Shown here: positions 17,460 to 26,093 of the stretch, one piece after another
How the letters are laid out: each line of letters begins with the position of its first letter
Position numbering within the stretch: position 1 is the stretch's first letter
Assembly (NCBI GenBank): GCA_002505775.1
Contig: DAVY01000009.1
Coordinates: forward strand, 36,065 to 100,064
DNA: 64,000 bases
Direction of reading: 5' to 3'
Origin: Euryarchaeota archaeon UBA130
GTDB taxonomy: Archaea; Thermoplasmatota; Poseidoniia; Poseidoniales; Thalassarchaeaceae
Position numbers and translations under genes: made by a program
Notes under the pieces: model-generated
Told to the model about the DNA's origin: nothing
The model's database searches: none
What the model saw: only the letters and a program-made list of their open reading frames with translations

Positions 17460-17711
17460 ATGCCCTCTACCAACGTTATGTCCGCCGGCTATGTGCTAGT
17501 CAACGTTGAACCGGGGAGCGAGTCAGAAGTTCACAAAATAGCTCTGACACTAGACTGCGTCACAGATGCAAACATGCTCTTTGGAGACTATGACCTAATT
17601 GTAAAGATTGAAGCTGATAGTATGGGCGAGATAGCTCGCCATGTGGTAGAATCGATTCGTGCGATTCCTGGTGTCGCAAATACCAAGACTCTTGCATGTG
17701 CAGAAATGTGA
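17460..17711 (+). CDS. Stand-alone Lrp/AsnC ligand-binding (RAM) domain
   Basis: 83 residues, equal to the effector-binding half of Lrp/AsnC regulators: AGYVLVNVEPGSESEV, LTLDCVTDANMLFGDYDLIVKIEADSM and a C-terminal IRAIPGVANTKTL. The helix-turn-helix is absent. Such small proteins form octamers or mixed oligomers with full Lrp proteins and sense amino acids; some are called SARD proteins. ATG 17460 or ATG 17478 may be the start. A run of seven T at 17754-17760 probably ends the transcript. Confidence 0.88.
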   Translation: MPSTNVMSAGYVLVNVEPGSESEVHKIALTLDCVTDANMLFGDYDLIVKIEADSMGEIARHVVESIRAIPGVANTKTLACAEM

Positions 17712-17753
17712 GCTCGGATATCCCAAAAACATTCAAATGAGCCCCAGTAAGGC

Positions 17754-17760
17754 TTTTTTT
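17754..17760 (+). terminator. T-run terminator after the RAM-domain gene
   Basis: GGC followed by seven T, 43 bases after the stop of the Lrp-type gene and before the MC1 promoter region. Archaeal transcription ends at such T-tracts without a needed hairpin. Confidence 0.5.
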
Positions 17761-17800
17761 ACCCAATAACTTCATTATCCCGATAAATTAGCATCCATGC

Positions 17801-17806
17801 GGAGGT
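17801..17806 (+). promoter_or_regulatory. Shine-Dalgarno site that sets the MC1 start
   Basis: GGAGGT lies nine bases before ATG 17816 and directly abuts ATG 17807, so the second ATG is the likely start. Confidence 0.65.
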
Positions 17807-17815
17807 ATGCTGAAA

Positions 17816-18079
17816 ATGTCAGGAAAGAAGTACTTCGTATTGATGGAGAATGGAGAGGACACCAGCCAGGTGTTTGTGAACAGTCAGCCCAGAGGGGCCG
17901 CACTAAAGGCAGCTCGAAGAGGGCACACAAACATCGATTTGAGAGAAAGGGGCACAAATAGAGTGCACTGCTTCGAAGGTTGGAGAACTCTAGAGTCCAA
18001 AGGCGCAAGCAGTCCGGCTTACCTTCCGGATAAGATCTGGAAGGCTAACGTTAAGAAAACCGGAATCAAGCGCTTATAG
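17816..18079 (+). CDS. MC1 family chromosomal protein
   Basis: 87 residues, basic, matching methanogen chromosomal protein MC1 along its length: KYFVLMENGEDTSQVF, QPRGAALKAARRG, IDLRERGTNRVHCFEGW and LPDKIWKANVKK. MC1 binds as a monomer and bends DNA sharply, acting as an abundant chromatin protein in Methanosarcina and in haloarchaea. The conserved QPR-ALKAA-RG and LRERGT-VH-F-W blocks hold the DNA-contacting residues. It sits alone between the RAM-domain gene and the convergent sdh operon. Start chosen from the GGAGGT spacing. Confidence 0.92.
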   Translation: MSGKKYFVLMENGEDTSQVFVNSQPRGAALKAARRGHTNIDLRERGTNRVHCFEGWRTLESKGASSPAYLPDKIWKANVKKTGIKRL

Positions 18080-18126
18080 GTCATAAAACGAGATAAACTG
18101 AAAAATTTACCAAGCCTAGAGTTAGT

Positions 18127-18894
18127 CTAGCGTCTTAGCCCGATTTTTCGTCCAATCATGGCGATAGGATCGTAGAATTCAGTAACGACCCTCTCTTTCA
18201 GTGGAATTATTGCGTTTTCCCTGATGTCAATCCCTGCGGGGCATACACTACTACAACAACCTGTAATGTTGCAGTAGTCGATTCCGAAGTCCTCCTTGAT
18301 TTCAGGTATCCTACTTTTTTGATCCAAGGGGTGCATCTCAAGACTTGCTAATCTGACAAAAAATCTAGGTCCTGCAAACTCATCAAACTTCTGATGCTCT
18401 CTCATAACGTGGCAAGTATTTACGCAAAGCATACACTCTATACATGACCTAAATTCCTGAATTCTGTCGGCTTCATGCTGGTAGTATTCCCAATCTACCT
18501 CTCCCGGTCCACTAATTGGCTCGATCCTTCTATCAGTCTCATAGGCCCAGGACGTGTCGCTAACTAGATCCCTGACCAACGGGAATGTCTGCATAGGTCT
18601 GATGACCACCGATTCTCCTTCAGGGGTCTCATCAAGAATATCGTCCATTCTTGTCATACACATCAATCTGGACTTCCCATTCACTTCAGCACTACAAGAA
18701 CCACATTTTCCTGCCTTGCAGTTCCATCTACAAGCTAGATCAGGAGCAAACTCTGCTTGGATAGCGTGTATAGCATCCAGTACAACCATTCCTTCATCTA
18801 GGTCTATTGTGTAGTCGACCATTTTTCCAAATGGATCTCCATCTTGATCCGGCTCTCCTCGGAATACACTGAATGTAACTGTCTGCAAAATCAA
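18127..18894 (-). CDS. sdhB: Succinate dehydrogenase iron-sulfur subunit
   Basis: 255 residues. The N-terminal ferredoxin fold carries the 2Fe-2S ligands in CRWNCKAGKCGSC and the following MC; the C-terminal domain has CIECMLCVNTC and CNITGCCSSVCP for the 4Fe-4S and 3Fe-4S clusters. It passes electrons from the FAD subunit to quinone. The start overlaps the sdhA stop by four bases (ATGA), so the two are translationally coupled. Sequence style is closer to mycobacterial Sdh1 than to the E. coli enzyme. Confidence 0.93.
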   Translation of the reverse strand: MILQTVTFSVFRGEPDQDGDPFGKMVDYTIDLDEGMVVLDAIHAIQAEFAPDLACRWNCKAGKCGSCSAEVNGKSRLMCMTRMDDILDETPEGESVVIRPMQTFPLVRDLVSDTSWAYETDRRIEPISGPGEVDWEYYQHEADRIQEFRSCIECMLCVNTCHVMREHQKFDEFAGPRFFVRLASLEMHPLDQKSRIPEIKEDFGIDYCNITGCCSSVCPAGIDIRENAIIPLKERVVTEFYDPIAMIGRKIGLRR

Positions 18895-20723
18895 TCCTCC
18901 TCTTGCAAATCTTCAGAATCTAGTAAATCTCTCAAATCAGCCGGGATGGGCGGGTATGACTCAAATCTTATTTCCATCTCACCGTCTTCGTTCATGAAGA
19001 TAACACTGTTGATTTTGCCCCAATGTGCGTGATCAGGCTTAGGGAAGTCATCTCTTGTATGTCCCCCCCTGCTTTCCTCCCTGTTCAGTGCGGCTAGGGT
19101 GCACATCCTACTTACGTCAATCATCGCTTTAATCTCTAGTGATTGGTGCCAACCCGGATTGTATGATTTACCACTACCGCCGAATACATTGCCTGCTCTG
19201 TGCTCAAGATCGTCCAGGTCAGTCAAAGCATCCACTAGCTGTGATTTTGTTCTAATAATGCCCACCTTATTCTGCATCATCTGCCTTAGATCAGAAACCA
19301 CTGAGGCGGGATTCTCTCCCTCAGTCCTCCGAAGAGGAGCCAGAGTTTCCTCGATCACTTCTTCGATTTCAGAATCTGATATTTCTTCGAATTCTGCTAT
19401 TTCCTTGGATAATTTTGCGGCATGCTCTCCGGCTATCTTACCAAAAACGATCAAATCAGATAGCGAATTTCCACCTAGGCGATTTGCTCCGTGAAGTCCT
19501 GTTGATGCCTCTCCTGCGGCGAAAAGTCCCTTGATACATGTCTCCTGAGTCTCGTGGTTCACTTTGACGCCACCCATGACATAATGAGCAGTAGGACCTA
19601 CTTCCATCGGCTCTTTTGTTATGTCAACTGCTGCGAGCTCTTTGAACTGATGATACATTCCTGGAAGCTTCTTCTTGACTTCCTCCTCATCTCTCCAAGA
19701 GATGTCTAGATATGCCCCCCCATGTTCAGAAGCTCTTCCGGCATCCCTTTCGCTGTTAATTGCTTTAGCAACGACATCTCTAGTTAGTAGCTCTGGAGGC
19801 CTTCTTTTTGTGGCTAGCTTGCCAGAAACTACCTCGTCAACCCATTCTAGAGCCTCCTTCTCAGTGTCTGCAAACTCATCCTTGTACATCTCAGGCACAT
19901 ATTGGAACATGAAACGTTCACCCTTTGAGTTCCTCAACATTCCTCCTTCTCCCCTTACTCCTTCAGTCACTAGTATGCCCTTGACAGATTTCGGCCAAAT
20001 CATCCCAGTAGGGTGGAACTGGATAAATTCCATATCGCCCATTTCAGCTCCAGCCCAGTAGGCCAGAGCGAAGCCTTCGCCGGTATACTCCCATGATCCT
20101 GAACATACTTCCCAACATCTGGTAGCGCCTCCCGTTGCGAGAACAATGGACTTGGCCTTGAATACGTGGAAGGAACCATCGTTCCTACTATATGAGAAAC
20201 AGCCAGTTACTCGACCATCTTTCTTGAATAGCTTCCTAACGGTGAATTCCATGAAAACATCCATTCCCGTGTGTATTCCTTTCTGCTGTAAGGTTCTAAT
20301 CAGCTCAAGCCCTGTCGCATCCCCGATATGGGCCAGTCTTGGATATGTGTGGCCCCCAAAATTTCTCTGGCTGGTTAGTCCCTTGGGGGTCCTGTCGAAC
20401 ACTGCTCCCCACTGCTCCAACTCCCTGATACGATCCGGAGCTTGTTGGGCATGAATTTTAGCCATCCTCCAGTCATTGAGATACTTCCCCCCCTTCATGG
20501 TATCACGGAAGTGAGTCTTCCAGGAATCACGCTCATCCTTGTTTGCCAAAGCGGCAGCCGCACCGCCCTCTGCCATTACTGTGTGAGCCTTTCCAAGCAT
20601 AGATTTGGAAATTATTGCAACTGTGGCACCTGATGAACTAGCTTCAATGGCAGCTCTCAGGCCTGCACCACCTGCACCGATTACCAGCACATCATACTCG
20701 TGAACAGAGTAATCTTCTCCCAT
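18891..20723 (-). CDS. sdhA: Succinate dehydrogenase flavoprotein subunit
   Basis: 610 residues. GAGGAGLRAAIEA binds the FAD dinucleotide; FGGHTYPR contains the histidine that links FAD covalently in the family; HGANRLGGNSLSDLIVFG near residue 385 is the capping/FAD signature. It oxidises succinate to fumarate, or the reverse. ATG 20723 was chosen: only one base separates it from the sdhC stop and GGAGTGGTAGC precedes it; the open frame continues into sdhC. Order is sdhC-sdhA-sdhB. Confidence 0.94.
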   Translation of the reverse strand: MGEDYSVHEYDVLVIGAGGAGLRAAIEASSSGATVAIISKSMLGKAHTVMAEGGAAAALANKDERDSWKTHFRDTMKGGKYLNDWRMAKIHAQQAPDRIRELEQWGAVFDRTPKGLTSQRNFGGHTYPRLAHIGDATGLELIRTLQQKGIHTGMDVFMEFTVRKLFKKDGRVTGCFSYSRNDGSFHVFKAKSIVLATGGATRCWEVCSGSWEYTGEGFALAYWAGAEMGDMEFIQFHPTGMIWPKSVKGILVTEGVRGEGGMLRNSKGERFMFQYVPEMYKDEFADTEKEALEWVDEVVSGKLATKRRPPELLTRDVVAKAINSERDAGRASEHGGAYLDISWRDEEEVKKKLPGMYHQFKELAAVDITKEPMEVGPTAHYVMGGVKVNHETQETCIKGLFAAGEASTGLHGANRLGGNSLSDLIVFGKIAGEHAAKLSKEIAEFEEISDSEIEEVIEETLAPLRRTEGENPASVVSDLRQMMQNKVGIIRTKSQLVDALTDLDDLEHRAGNVFGGSGKSYNPGWHQSLEIKAMIDVSRMCTLAALNREESRGGHTRDDFPKPDHAHWGKINSVIFMNEDGEMEIRFESYPPIPADLRDLLDSEDLQEED

Positions 20724-20724
20724 G

Positions 20725-21549
20725 CTACCACTCCAAAAGTATCTGATCACCGATGATGTTCTCAGATACTGCCCACACAAACAAGTCACCTAAGAAAACC
20801 ATCGCCAAGCTAGTCCAAAACCAAAACGAGTGATGAACATTGACTCTGCTGATTGACCTGTAAAGTGAACCGAATACTCCAGAGACCCCACCTCTCCATC
20901 TATCCATTCCTCCTCCGAAAATGTGCCTGAATGCGTGACAGGATGACACGTACATGAATAGGAGGAAAGACTCAATTCCCAGAATTAACGTACCGATAGA
21001 GACTCCCCTAGAGCCCCCTCCAAGATCAGTCGTCAGTACCACATCGTAGAATTTTATCGACAAAATAATTATTGCCAAGTAAAGCATGTATCTGTGAATA
21101 TTGTTCAGTATGAAAAGCCCCCTTTCACCCTTGTAACCAACAGAATAATTCAACTCAGGTTTCGCTATCATACAACCTGTTGGATTTTGGAAGAAGGTTC
21201 TATGGTATACCCTCCTCATGTAATAGCAAGTACCTCGGAAACCGAATGGTATCCAAAGAATCAACATCGCAGAATTCATCCATCCAGGGTGATTAGTAAT
21301 GTGTAACATGTGTAGTACATCAGGGGAAAATATTGGTGAAGTGACTCTGTGATCATCATAATGTATGCCACCGTCCCAAACCAGAACTCTTAGAGCAGTA
21401 TAGACCAATGCCAAGGCCAATGCCGTTGCCATCCAGATAGGTTCAGTCCACCAGTTGTCTATCCTCTGAGTCCTCCCAAAACCCCTCCTCAAAGGAAGCT
21501 TGACATTGATGCCAAGCGAGCTTAGGTGTTCTCTGTCCCAGTTGGCCAT
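20725..21549 (-). CDS. sdhC: Succinate dehydrogenase membrane anchor, Sdh1-like single subunit
   Basis: 274 residues with about five membrane helices. RRGFGRTQRIDNWWTEPIW, WIPFGFRGTCYYMRRVYHRTFF and NNIHRYMLY resemble the single large membrane anchor of the actinobacterial Sdh1 type (mycobacterial Rv0249c, also about 270 residues), which replaces the separate SdhC and SdhD of other complexes. Several histidines in helices (LHMLHITNHPG, HRYML, CHAFRHIF) could bind haem or line a quinone site. It leads the sdhCAB operon, so the complex has three subunits. Confidence 0.85.
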   Translation of the reverse strand: MANWDREHLSSLGINVKLPLRRGFGRTQRIDNWWTEPIWMATALALALVYTALRVLVWDGGIHYDDHRVTSPIFSPDVLHMLHITNHPGWMNSAMLILWIPFGFRGTCYYMRRVYHRTFFQNPTGCMIAKPELNYSVGYKGERGLFILNNIHRYMLYLAIIILSIKFYDVVLTTDLGGGSRGVSIGTLILGIESFLLFMYVSSCHAFRHIFGGGMDRWRGGVSGVFGSLYRSISRVNVHHSFWFWTSLAMVFLGDLFVWAVSENIIGDQILLEW

Positions 21550-21621
21550 GACAATTCTGTACCTAGGGTATGGACGGGCCCCTTAAGCAATTGCTTCTGA
21601 ACAACTCTTTTCCAGCTAAGA

Positions 21622-21759
21622 TTGAAATCAAGAAACCCACCTCCTTCGTCTGTGCGTGAACACGGCCTGGAGTCTTCAGTTTGCTGGAAGTGTGGGTACA
21701 TGCCAGGGGCATGGCTCCCGGGCCTCCCATGTCCAGATTGTGGGGAGATGTTCATCTAA
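21622..21759 (+). CDS. Tiny zinc-ribbon protein
   Basis: A 45-codon frame beginning at TTG 21622, or 35 codons from GTG 21652, ending at TAA 21757-21759. It encodes VCWKCGYMPGAWLPGLPCPD followed by CGEMFI: two CxxC knuckles 12 residues apart, with the aromatic and glycine placing of a rubredoxin/rubrerythrin-like zinc ribbon. It fills the otherwise empty gap between sdhC (divergent) and the convergent aldehyde dehydrogenase, whose stop it overlaps by four bases. There is no ATG start, so it remains a candidate gene. Confidence 0.5.
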   Translation: MKSRNPPPSSVREHGLESSVCWKCGYMPGAWLPGLPCPDCGEMFI

Positions 21760-23384
21760 GCTAGACCGGAGTAATCGGCCTCTGCCTCTTCCATCTCTAT
21801 TTCTTCAACATCCATCTGTGCCAGCTGCAGTTTTCCGGACAGCTCGTCATTAACCGCATGCCAATAAGAGTAAGATTCCAAAACCCATATTCCTGACTCA
21901 CGACTTCCATTTCCACTCTCTTTGACACCTCCGAATGGCAGATGTGCTTCGGCACCAGTCGTCGAGTTATTTATGCCAGTCATTCCTGCTTTGATTCCTG
22001 TTTTGAATCTAAAGGCCTCGAGTCTATCATTTGTATAGCAAGCACTTGAAAGGCCAAAAGGAGAAGCATTAGCTAGACGCAATGCGTCATCGAAATCCTT
22101 GGCCTTTACTACTGTGACCACGGGACCGAAAATCTCCTCATGGAAGCACCTCATGTCTTCGTTGACCCCTTCGTAAACGTGAGGCCACATGTACACTCCA
22201 TCATTCGCGTCCCCTACAAAACCATCCGGATGACTGTCCTTTGTGATCCTCCCTGATCCCCAAAGTTTGGTGGCACCATCCGATTCACATATTTCTAATC
22301 CCTTAAGGAAGTCATCTCCATATTTCTCTGAGAGCATTGAGCCATAGAGAACCCCATCGTGACGCATTGAGTCGCCAATTCTAGTTTCTGAGACCTTCTT
22401 CATGAATTTTGACATGAATTCTTCATATATGCTCTCATGGAGAATTAAATTTCCTAGACTAGTACATCGCTGTCCCGCGGTTCCAAATCCAGCCCAATAT
22501 GCCCCTTCAACAGCGTTATCTATGTTGGCTGAAGGCATTACGACAAGAGGGTTCTTACCTCCCAGCTCTAGTGAGGCACTGACCAGATTCCTTCCACAGG
22601 CCTCTCCGATCATCTTGCCCACAGGGGTACTACCGGTGAATGAAATCTTGTCCACCAATCCAAGATCCGTTGCATCAACTAAATGTTGACCAGCTCCACT
22701 ACCCTTCCCATGTACAAGATTGATGACCCCATCGGGAAGGCCCGCTTCGTGCATTATTCTTGCTAGAGCGAAAGACAGAAGAGGAGAGTCTTGCGGTGAT
22801 TTCCAAACGCAAGTATTCCCACACATTATCGCAGGGATCATCTTCCAGAAAGGGACCGCCGATGGAAAATTACAGGCATTTATTATTCCACAAACACCTA
22901 ATGGCCGTCTGTAAGTGAAAAGCTCTTTGTCCGGGAGCTCTGAATTGACTGTCTGTCCATACAATCTTCTACCCTCTGATTGGAAGAATAGACACGTGTC
23001 TATTGCCTCTTGAATTTCTCCTCCACATTCCTTCATGGTTTTCCCGATCTCACGAGCCTGTAATCGGACTAAGTCATCCTTTCTCTCCATCAATAGTCTG
23101 CCCATGTTCCCAATTACTTGACCACGTGTTGGTGCCGGGGTAGCAGCCCAGGAGGGAAATGCGGACCTTGCGGCCCGTAATGCGTCATGTACGTCTTCCT
23201 TGGTGGAAAGAGGAAACTCCCCAACTGTATCTTCTAGCCATGCTGGATTCCTGCTAAGGAATGTACTTCCATCACTTGATTGTGATAGTTTTCCTGCAAT
23301 TATGTTGTATCCCCTTATTGCAGGGCTACCATTAGGATTCTCAACTTCCATCTCTTCAAAACCTGCCTCCAGCACATGAGTCAT
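21756..23384 (-). CDS. Aldehyde dehydrogenase, ALDH7-like
   Basis: 542 residues of the NAD(P)-dependent ALDH superfamily. ACNFPSAVPFWKMIPAIMCGN and WKSPQDSPL are the cofactor-binding region; SLELGGKNP holds the general base Glu; TAGQRCTS holds the catalytic Cys. The C-terminal NNSTTGAEAHLPFGGVKESGNGSREAG-like stretch (SGNGSRESG here) is closest to ALDH7 enzymes, which oxidise alpha-aminoadipate semialdehyde in lysine breakdown. Other semialdehydes are possible. An acidic tail of about 20 residues (EEIEMEEAEAD) is unusual. It is divergent from cdc48. Confidence 0.9.
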   Translation of the reverse strand: MTHVLEAGFEEMEVENPNGSPAIRGYNIIAGKLSQSSDGSTFLSRNPAWLEDTVGEFPLSTKEDVHDALRAARSAFPSWAATPAPTRGQVIGNMGRLLMERKDDLVRLQAREIGKTMKECGGEIQEAIDTCLFFQSEGRRLYGQTVNSELPDKELFTYRRPLGVCGIINACNFPSAVPFWKMIPAIMCGNTCVWKSPQDSPLLSFALARIMHEAGLPDGVINLVHGKGSGAGQHLVDATDLGLVDKISFTGSTPVGKMIGEACGRNLVSASLELGGKNPLVVMPSANIDNAVEGAYWAGFGTAGQRCTSLGNLILHESIYEEFMSKFMKKVSETRIGDSMRHDGVLYGSMLSEKYGDDFLKGLEICESDGATKLWGSGRITKDSHPDGFVGDANDGVYMWPHVYEGVNEDMRCFHEEIFGPVVTVVKAKDFDDALRLANASPFGLSSACYTNDRLEAFRFKTGIKAGMTGINNSTTGAEAHLPFGGVKESGNGSRESGIWVLESYSYWHAVNDELSGKLQLAQMDVEEIEMEEAEADYSGLA

Positions 23385-23526
23385 GTGTTAACCGAATCAC
23401 ACACTAGACATAATGCTACTTATCGAGACCCTTAGTTCTGATAACCAATCGCAATTTTTGACATCAATCCATTGGTGGGTTTAACTATGTCCTCCGTTGA
23501 GAAGTACTTGCTAGGGGCCCGTGCAC

Positions 23527-25752
23527 ATGACCAATGAAAATTCTGATTCCCTCACATTAAGAGTAGCCAAGGCAATACCAAGTGACGTCGGCCATGGTAG
23601 GGCGAGGGTCCCGTTTGATAATGATCTAAATCTCAAACCAGGTGATATCATCGAGGTTTCAGGTGAGAGAAAAACTGCGGCGATTGTATGGAGATGCAGG
23701 CCAGAGGATGCTAATCTGGGCGTAATAAGAATCGATGGAATAATCCGTAAAAATGCTGGTGTGAGCTTAGGTGACAGGGTCGATATAAAGAAAGTCGAGA
23801 CACAGCCCTGCCAAAGACTGGTGTTGAGTCCCGTAATGGCCAAGCAACAAAAAGTAAGGTTTGGACCAGGGATAGAAGGATTTGCCCGACGAGGACTCAA
23901 CAAGAGACCTGTAGTTGCTGGAGACAGGATATTCATTCCCGGAATGACCCTCTTTGCAGAGGCTCTTCCCTTCGCAATCGTCTCGACTAAGCCAAAGGGA
24001 ATCGTCCAGGTTCTTCCAGACACTGACATAGTTATCAAGGAGGATGCGGTGGACGAAGAAGAGCAAGGAGATGTTCAGACAATCTCCTACGAAGACATTG
24101 GTGGGCTGGGGGACCAGCTCCAGAAAGTAAGGGAAATGATAGAGCTCCCCCTTAAGCATCCAATTTTATTCAGGAGATTAGGCATTGATCCTCCACGAGG
24201 AGTGCTATTGCATGGGCCTCCCGGCACAGGGAAGACCCTGATTGCCAAGGCGGTAGCATCTGAGACAAATGCCCATTTCACTTCTATCAACGGCCCAGAA
24301 ATCATATCCAAATACTATGGAGAGAGCGAAAAGCAGTTGAGAGAGATTTTCGAAGAGGCCGCTTCCAATGCTCCTGCGATAATTTTCATAGATGAGCTTG
24401 ACAGTATTGCTCCTAAGAGGGAAGACGTAAGTGGGGAGGTTGAGCGCAGAGTAGTTGCCCAGCTACTGACTCTTCTTGACGGAATGCAAGGTAGAGACAA
24501 CGTCGTCGTTATTGGGGCAACAAATAGACAGGATGCTATTGATCCGGCGCTTAGACGGCCCGGTAGATTCGATAGAGAGATAGAAATAGGCGTTCCAGAC
24601 AAAAATGGAAGGGCTGAGATAATTGAGATACACACACGTGGAATGCCAATCAGTGATGACTTTGACGTGGATTGGTTGCTGGATAACACACACGGTTTCG
24701 TCGGTGCGGATATCTCCGCCTTGGTTAGAGAATCAGCCATGAAGGCTCTGAGGAGGTATCTACCAGAGATAGACTTGGACGAAGAGCAAATACCACCTGA
24801 GGTTTTAGAGAAGATGGCTGTAATTATGGCGGATTTCAGAATGGCTATCAAGGAGATCGAGCCCAGTGCGTTGAGGGAGATTTATCTCGAAGTACCCGAA
24901 GTATCTTGGAATGAAGTCGGTGGCTTACAAGAGATAAAAGACAGGCTAAAGGAGAGCGTTGAATGGCCTCTAACCAAGCCCGAGTTGTTTGAGCACTTTG
25001 GAATCAATCCCCCCAGAGGAATCGTTCTTTTCGGAGCACCTGGAACGGGGAAGACCCTACTTGCCCAGGCCATCGCCAATGAGGCCAAAGCCAATTTCAT
25101 CACTATCAAGGGTCCTGAACTGATATCAAAATGGGTAGGAGAATCAGAAAAGGCAGTCAGAGAGGTCTTCAAGAAAGCAAAGCAATCCAGTCCTTCGATA
25201 ATTTTCTTGGATGAATTCGAGAGTATTGCAGGAGTTAGGAGATCAAGTTCGGGAGAGGGATCTGATGTAATCAATAGAGTTGTGAACCAGCTCTTGAGTA
25301 GTATGGATGGTGTTGAGGGAATGGAAGGTGTCATCGTTGTCGCAGCAACGAATCGTCCTGAGATGATAGATCCAGCTCTGTTGAGGAGTGGAAGATTCGA
25401 GAGGGTGATGCACGTTCCTCCCCCAGACCCAGAGGCCTTGAAATCCATCTTAGAGATTCACACAGAGAATATGCCTCTCGGAAAATTCTCTTTGGATGAA
25501 ATCGCTTCCAAACTAGAGAACTACACCGGTGCTGATATAGAGGCAGTTTGCAGAGAAGCTGGACTAATTGCCATGAGAGCTGACAAGAAGACGGTTTCAA
25601 AGAAACACTTCGAGGAGGCTGTCGAGAGGGTTAGGCCGACAGTTACCGATGAGATGATGCTATACTACAATAGAATGGAGGAATTACTAACAAGTGGTCT
25701 TCAATCAGTTCGCAGACTACCTGATAGCCTAGCTGGAATAGAATCAGTCTGA
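23527..25752 (+). CDS. Cdc48/VAT-type double AAA ATPase
   Basis: 741 residues from ATG 23527 (GTG 23521 is possible). The N-terminal double-psi barrel and four-stranded barrel ([18 protein letters not shown]) are followed by D1 with GPPGTGKT near residue 230 and [15 protein letters not shown], and D2 with GAPGTGKT near 503 and [14 protein letters not shown]. Archaeal Cdc48 hexamers unfold proteins, often for the proteasome. The C-terminus ends in LAGIESV and lacks a clear HbYX proteasome-docking motif. D2 Walker B reads DEFES where D1 has DELDS. A PRC-barrel gene follows after six bases. Confidence 0.95.
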   Translation: MTNENSDSLTLRVAKAIPSDVGHGRARVPFDNDLNLKPGDIIEVSGERKTAAIVWRCRPEDANLGVIRIDGIIRKNAGVSLGDRVDIKKVETQPCQRLVLSPVMAKQQKVRFGPGIEGFARRGLNKRPVVAGDRIFIPGMTLFAEALPFAIVSTKPKGIVQVLPDTDIVIKEDAVDEEEQGDVQTISYEDIGGLGDQLQKVREMIELPLKHPILFRRLGIDPPRGVLLHGPPGTGKTLIAKAVASETNAHFTSINGPEIISKYYGESEKQLREIFEEAASNAPAIIFIDELDSIAPKREDVSGEVERRVVAQLLTLLDGMQGRDNVVVIGATNRQDAIDPALRRPGRFDREIEIGVPDKNGRAEIIEIHTRGMPISDDFDVDWLLDNTHGFVGADISALVRESAMKALRRYLPEIDLDEEQIPPEVLEKMAVIMADFRMAIKEIEPSALREIYLEVPEVSWNEVGGLQEIKDRLKESVEWPLTKPELFEHFGINPPRGIVLFGAPGTGKTLLAQAIANEAKANFITIKGPELISKWVGESEKAVREVFKKAKQSSPSIIFLDEFESIAGVRRSSSGEGSDVINRVVNQLLSSMDGVEGMEGVIVVAATNRPEMIDPALLRSGRFERVMHVPPPDPEALKSILEIHTENMPLGKFSLDEIASKLENYTGADIEAVCREAGLIAMRADKKTVSKKHFEEAVERVRPTVTDEMMLYYNRMEELLTSGLQSVRRLPDSLAGIESV

Positions 25753-25758
25753 GGTGAA

Positions 25759-26004
25759 ATGGTGCCAACAACCTTCGGAAGAGAGCTTTTGGGGAGAGAC
25801 GTAGTAGACGCTTCCAACGACAAGCTCGGAACTATGGCGGATTTCAGTGTGGACATGGATACCGGATCTATAGTCTCTCTACTGGTGGTAATTGATCAAG
25901 GCATAGACCCCAAATTCCTCCCTTGGCCTACCTCTGAAGGACTACTTTCTGTACCTGTTTCTGAGGTTGCCAAAATAGGTTCTGCAATCCAGTTAACACG
26001 CTGA
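25759..26004 (+). CDS. PRC-barrel domain protein
   Basis: 81 residues: FGRELLGRDVVDASNDKLGT and VSLLVVIDQG then LSVPVSEVAKIGSAIQL form a single PRC-barrel. Archaeal short PRC proteins are common but poorly understood; one class (CdpB) takes part in cell division by linking to SepF, so a cell-division or adaptor role is possible. GAGGTGAA lies just before ATG 25759, and the spacing of six bases to cdc48 makes co-transcription likely. Confidence 0.85.
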   Translation: MVPTTFGRELLGRDVVDASNDKLGTMADFSVDMDTGSIVSLLVVIDQGIDPKFLPWPTSEGLLSVPVSEVAKIGSAIQLTR

Positions 26005-26093
26005 ACTCCTGATGCGGGTATGTTCATGGCCCCACAACGGTATTAATACGAAGTTAAGGCTCGGTAGTCATTCCTATAGATGGAGGCCTACAC

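Noticed and set aside
24315..25448. Two long open frames (178 and 188 codons) on the strand opposite cdc48
   Set aside because: They are Ser/Ile-rich, have no motifs, and mirror the codon pattern of the clear Cdc48 gene. Shadows of a real gene.
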